Below are positions 60,585-64,000 of a stretch of DNA of 64,000 bases, piece after piece (the first letter of the stretch is position 1; each line of letters begins with the position of its first letter). The stretch covers positions 306,803 to 370,802 of the forward strand of contig NZ_JACHCZ010000003.1 in NCBI RefSeq assembly GCF_014207255.1, in the 5' to 3' direction. The notes beneath the pieces are model-generated. The model ran no database searches, was not told the origin of the DNA, and was given only the letters and a program-made list of their open reading frames with translations. The position numbers and the translations under genes are program-made. Source of the stretch: Pseudomonas sp. JAI120. Its GTDB lineage: Bacteria > Pseudomonadota > Gammaproteobacteria > Pseudomonadales > Pseudomonadaceae.

Positions 60585-60968
60585 TTACTCGCCGATGGCG
60601 GCTTTGTAGCCAGCCGCATCCAGCAGTTTTTCCAGATCAGCCGGGTTGCTTGGCTTGAGCTTGAAGATCCACGCGCCGTAAGGGTCGGAGTTCAGCAACT
60701 CAGGGCTACCACTCAGCTCTTCGTTGACGGCAATCACTTCGCCGGCAACCGGGGCGTAGATATCCGAAGCGGCCTTCACCGACTCAACCACACCCGCCTG
60801 GCCTTCGGCTTCAAACGTAGCGCCAACTTCGGCCAACTCAACAAACACCACATCACCCAGAGCTTCCTGTGCATGGTCGGAGATCCCGACGGTGACAGTA
60901 CCGTCAGCTTCCAGACGCGCCCATTCGTGACTTTCGGCAAAACGCAGGTCGGCAGGGATATCGCTCAT
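60585..60968 (-). CDS. gcvH: Glycine cleavage system H protein
   Basis: 127-residue lipoyl carrier that shuttles the aminomethyl group between P, T and L proteins. The lipoylation lysine is K65 in VVESVKAASD. The family start is MSDIPADLRFAESHEW, five codons inside a longer frame. It lies 52 bp after gcvT. The gcvP gene, expected next in pseudomonads, is not on this side; a DegT gene follows instead. Confidence 0.95.
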   Translation of the reverse strand: MSDIPADLRFAESHEWARLEADGTVTVGISDHAQEALGDVVFVELAEVGATFEAEGQAGVVESVKAASDIYAPVAGEVIAVNEELSGSPELLNSDPYGAWIFKLKPSNPADLEKLLDAAGYKAAIGE

Positions 60969-61020
60969 AGTCTGTGTCCTCAAGAAGAAATGTCAGCAGC
61001 CATTGGCCTGCCGGAAATAG

Positions 61021-62103
61021 TTAGATCAAGGTTTTGCCATGACGCACGAAGGTCGGTTTGACCACTCGAACCGGGTACCACTTGCCGCGGATTTCCACTT
61101 CGGCCCGATCGGCAGTCGCCGTCGGTACACGCGCCAGGGCAATGGATTTGCTCAGCGTAGGTGAGAAACTACCACTGGTGATCTCCCCTTCGCCAACATT
61201 GGCGATACGAACCACCTGGTGAGCGCGTAAAACCCCACGTTCTTCCAGTACCAGCCCGACCAGTTTGAACTGCACACCGGCGGCCAGCTCTGCTTCCAGC
61301 GCCGCACGCCCGATGAAATTGCGCTCGGCAGGTTCCCAGGCAATGCTCCAGGCCATGTTCGCCGCCAGGGGCGAAACGTTCTGGTGGATATCCTGGCCAT
61401 ACAGGTTCATGCCGGCTTCCAGCCGCAGGGTGTCCCGCGCGCCGAGGCCTATAGGTGAAATACCCGCACCTACCAGGTCGTTGAAAAATCCCGGCGCCTG
61501 ATCGGCAGGCAGGACAATTTCCAGGCCGTCTTCGCCGGTGTAACCCGTGCGCGCGATAAACCAATCACCGTCGGCATACCCTTCAAAGGGCTTGAGCTGG
61601 TGGATCAGGGTGCCGCGAGACTGGGTGACCAACTCGGCAATCTTCTGCCGGGCGTGGGGACCTTGAATGGCGAGCATGGCCAACTCGGGCCGCTCATGCA
61701 GTTGCACTTGATAGCTGCCAAGTTGCGCCTGGATCCAGGCCATGTCCTGGTCTCGGGTGGCGGCGTTGACCACCAGCCGGTACCCGGCCTCGGTGCGGTA
61801 GACAATCATGTCGTCTACCACGCCACCCTGCTCGTTGAGCATGGCGCTGTACAACGCACGGCCACAGCCGTGCAAACGCTCGACATCATTGGCCAGCAGG
61901 TACTGGAGCCATTCCTTGGCCTGGGGGCCGGTGATATCGATCACGGTCATATGAGATACATCGAACACCCCGCAGTCGCGCCGCACCTGATGGTGCTCCT
62001 CAACTTGCGAGCCGTAATGCAAAGGCATATCCCAACCGCCAAAATCGACCATTTTCGCGCCGAGGGCGAGATGCAGGTCATACAGAGGCGTACGCTGTCC
62101 CAT
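61021..62103 (-). CDS. gcvT: Glycine cleavage system T protein (aminomethyltransferase)
   Basis: 360-residue enzyme that moves the methylene group from the H-protein arm to tetrahydrofolate, releasing ammonia. Visible are KMVDFGGWDMPLHY, the folate-binding EDGLEIVLP and DTLRLEAGMNLYGQD (catalytic Asp region). The start MGQRTPLYDLH has an AAGGAG site; longer upstream codons overlap non-coding DNA. The 155-bp gap upstream has no recognisable glycine riboswitch. Confidence 0.95.
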   Translation of the reverse strand: MGQRTPLYDLHLALGAKMVDFGGWDMPLHYGSQVEEHHQVRRDCGVFDVSHMTVIDITGPQAKEWLQYLLANDVERLHGCGRALYSAMLNEQGGVVDDMIVYRTEAGYRLVVNAATRDQDMAWIQAQLGSYQVQLHERPELAMLAIQGPHARQKIAELVTQSRGTLIHQLKPFEGYADGDWFIARTGYTGEDGLEIVLPADQAPGFFNDLVGAGISPIGLGARDTLRLEAGMNLYGQDIHQNVSPLAANMAWSIAWEPAERNFIGRAALEAELAAGVQFKLVGLVLEERGVLRAHQVVRIANVGEGEITSGSFSPTLSKSIALARVPTATADRAEVEIRGKWYPVRVVKPTFVRHGKTLI

Positions 62104-62258
62104 GGGTTTCTCCTTCCGGGCTTGGCGAAGGTGCGCAGGCCGTTGCCCGTGCCGGACACCTTGAATTACAAGGCCTGCGGCGACGTACAGCGACTCGATC
62201 CGAAGGACGGAGCGCACCGAATGCCGCGCATTGTAGCCGCAAGCCGTAGGACTGGCAC

Positions 62259-63875
62259 CTAACCGATGGGGCGGGCGGAGCGTCGGATCAGCCCGATGAC
62301 CGGCAGCAGCCCCACCAGCACCAGTGTCAACGCTGGCAGAGAAGCCCGCGCCCACTCGCCTTCGCTGGTCATTTCAAAGATCCGCACCGCCAGGGTGTCC
62401 CAGCCGAACGGGCGCATCAGCAGGGTCGCGGGCATTTCCTTGAGCACGTCTACGAACACCAGCAGTGCTGCACTCAGGGTGCCGGGTAGCAACAGCGGTA
62501 GATACACTTTGCAAAACAGTCGCGGCCCACTCACGCCCAAACTACGCGCAACTTCCGGCAACGAAGGGCGGATGCGCGCCAGGCTGTTTTCCAACGGCCC
62601 GTAGGCCACGGCCAGAAAGCGCACCAGATACGCCAGCACCAGCGCCGACAGACTGCCCAGCAACAATGGCTTGCCCGCCCCTCCGAGCCAGCCGGACAGC
62701 GGCACCACCAGCTCACGGTCCAGGTAACTGAACGCCAGCATGATCGACACCGCCAGCACCGAGCCCGGCAAGGCATAGCCGACATTGGCCAGGCTGATAC
62801 CGGAGCGAATCGTCCGGGTCGGCGCCAGACGGTTGGCGAAGGCCAGTACCAGCGCCACGCTGACCGTGATCAGCGCCGCAATGCCGCCCAGGTAAAGGGT
62901 GTGGACGATCAGGCCCGAATAGCGCTCATCCAGATCGAACCGTCCACGCTGCCAGAACCAGGCCACCAGTTGCAGCACCGGGATGACAAAGGCGCAGGCG
63001 AACACCAGGCCACACCACCCACTGGCCGCTACCGCTTTGATCCCCTTCAAGTGGTACAGCGCCTTACCCCGGGGACGCTCGTTGCTGGACCGGCTGGCGC
63101 CCCGGGCACGCCGCTCGCCGTACAGAACCAGCATCACCACCAGCAGTAACAGGCTCGCCAGTTGGGCCGCGCTGGACAGGCTGAAAAAGCCGTACCAGGT
63201 CTTATAGATGGCGGTGGTGAAGGTATCGAAGTTGAACACCGAAACCGCACCGAAGTCCGCCAGGGTCTCCATCAGTGCCAACGCCACCCCGGCCCCTATC
63301 GCCGGCCGCGCCATGGGCAGGGCCACATGCCAGAACGCCCGCAAGGGTGACTGCCCCAGCACCCGCGCCGCCTCCATCAAGCCCTTGCCCTGGGCGAGGA
63401 ATGCGCTGCGCGCCAGGAGGTACACATAGGGATAGAACACCAGCACCAGCACGATGATCACGCCGCTGGTGGAGCGCACCCGTGGCAGGCGCAAGCCGGT
63501 GCCGAACCATTCGCGCAGCAGGGTCTGCACGGGGCCCGAAAAATCCAACAGGCCGACAAACACGAAGGCCAGCACATAGGCGGGAATGGCAAAGGGCAGC
63601 ATCAACGCCCAGTCAAGCCAGCGCCGGCCGGGGAATTCGCAAAGGCTGGTGAGCCAGGCCAGGCTTACGCCCAACAGGGTTACACCGACGCCGACCCCCA
63701 GCACCAAGGTCAGGGTGTTGCCCAGCAGGCGGGGCATCTGGGTTTCCCAGAGGTGGGACCAGATTTGCGCGTCGATGCTTTGCCAGGACAGCAACAGTAC
63801 GCTCAACGGCAGCAGCACCAGGGCGGCGACGGTGAAGACCGGCAGGTACCAGCGGCGTTGGGCGGGGTGGGCCAA
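62259..63875 (-). CDS. Ferric-iron-type ABC transporter permease (FbpB/SfuB-like)
   Basis: ~538-residue inner-membrane protein with two permease halves (about 12 helices) and two EAA loops, EAARVLGQSPLRAFWHVALP and EVARSLGVSGPRLFCKVYLP. This layout matches FbpB/SfuB and the PA5216-type iron permease next to gcvT in PAO1. No ATG opens the frame at a sensible place. A TTG at 63875 (giving an N-terminus AHPAQRRWY) follows GAGAA; another TTG at 63920 is possible. Receptor and ATPase genes are not in the window. Confidence 0.87.
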   Translation of the reverse strand: MAHPAQRRWYLPVFTVAALVLLPLSVLLLSWQSIDAQIWSHLWETQMPRLLGNTLTLVLGVGVGVTLLGVSLAWLTSLCEFPGRRWLDWALMLPFAIPAYVLAFVFVGLLDFSGPVQTLLREWFGTGLRLPRVRSTSGVIIVLVLVFYPYVYLLARSAFLAQGKGLMEAARVLGQSPLRAFWHVALPMARPAIGAGVALALMETLADFGAVSVFNFDTFTTAIYKTWYGFFSLSSAAQLASLLLLVVMLVLYGERRARGASRSSNERPRGKALYHLKGIKAVAASGWCGLVFACAFVIPVLQLVAWFWQRGRFDLDERYSGLIVHTLYLGGIAALITVSVALVLAFANRLAPTRTIRSGISLANVGYALPGSVLAVSIMLAFSYLDRELVVPLSGWLGGAGKPLLLGSLSALVLAYLVRFLAVAYGPLENSLARIRPSLPEVARSLGVSGPRLFCKVYLPLLLPGTLSAALLVFVDVLKEMPATLLMRPFGWDTLAVRIFEMTSEGEWARASLPALTLVLVGLLPVIGLIRRSARPIG

Positions 63876-63920
63876 GGGTTGGTTCTCAATAATGAATATC
63901 TTCAAATCACAACAATTCAA

Positions 63921-64000
63921 TGTGGGAGGGGCGGGGGGGGGGGGTCAAAAAGAAACATGGGCCACCCCCCCCCCCCCAAAAACCCCCGCCCACCACCCCA
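63921..64000. other. Truncated REP motif and homopolymer-rich end, probable contig-end artefact
   Basis: TGTGGGAGGGGC opens a REP unit, then the sequence runs into 12 Gs, a short mixed stretch, 13 Cs, five As and C-rich noise. Such strings occur nowhere else in the window and resemble low-quality bases where an assembly stopped in a repeat. Nothing should be annotated here. Confidence 0.8.

Noticed and set aside
62104..62258. Possible glycine riboswitch upstream of gcvT
   Set aside because: The 155-bp gap shows no tandem aptamer-like conserved segments or expression platform; only a plain AAGGAG ribosome site is seen.
1..64000. CRISPR arrays, tRNA/rRNA genes, prophage or insertion sequences
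   Set aside because: The only repeats are REP-type palindromes in intergenic gaps; no regular spacer array, cloverleaf, integrase or transposase was recognised.

Overview
The window looks like core chromosome of a Pseudomonas of the fluorescens group. The evidence is GC-rich coding sequence, many Pseudomonas-type genes (ptsP-rppH, spu polyamine genes, ssuEADCBF, lsfA, an OprD/OprE-family porin, cadA/cadR), and repeated GTGGGAGGGGGCTTG REP/REPIN palindromes typical of that group. About 60 protein genes were identified. I saw no rRNA, tRNA, CRISPR array, phage or insertion sequence. The last ~70 bases are G/C homopolymer noise and look like a contig end.

Layout. 1-3.6 kb: permease (cut by the left edge) and ATPase of a putative 2-aminoethylphosphonate importer, then a LysR regulator. 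3.6-6.4 kb: a divergent cadmium/zinc efflux ATPase and CadR, sharing a classic 19-bp-spacer MerR promoter. 6.5-9.0 kb: thyA-lgt-TauE family. 9.1-16.5 kb: housekeeping genes (NRDE protein, ptsP, rppH, HAD phosphatase, DUF2269, ilvA, rpiA). 16.5-22.2 kb: two tandem SdiA-regulated-type proteins, then an FAH-family hydrolase and a D-2-hydroxyglutarate-type dehydrogenase divergent from serA. 22.2-31.3 kb: small envelope proteins, a shortened periplasmic binding protein, DUF523, a 2OG-Fe(II) oxygenase, DUF2059, a hydrolase, a thioredoxin-like DUF6436 protein, a penicillin/AHL acylase, and a GlxA-type regulator divergent from an HD-domain protein.

31.4-41.7 kb is a polyamine block: spuI-spuC-spuD-spuE-spuF-spuG-spuH on the minus strand, divergent from spuB. 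Import (SpuDEFGH) feeds gamma-glutamylation (SpuI, SpuB) and transamination (SpuC). 41.9-50 kb: a TetR regulator, the ssuEADCBF sulfonate operon, the 1-Cys peroxiredoxin lsfA and an OprE-like porin. 50.5-64 kb: argA, argE, a CYTH/CHAD protein, an Lrp regulator divergent from a small ACT-like protein, an orphan GspE ATPase, SPFH and NfeD proteins, DUF2388, a DegT aminotransferase, gcvH, gcvT and an iron-type ABC permease.

From memory of P. aeruginosa PAO1, the first ~41 kb matches the PA0296-PA0342 neighbourhood, the ssu/lsfA block matches PA3441-PA3450, and the argA-to-permease block matches PA5204-PA5216. The window therefore seems to join three regions that are far apart in PAO1.

No clearly new multi-gene system was found. 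The most unusual signals are in non-coding DNA: REP elements that supply stop codons or bracket single genes, a hairpin that hides a ribosome binding site, and several uncharacterised operator-like palindromes.
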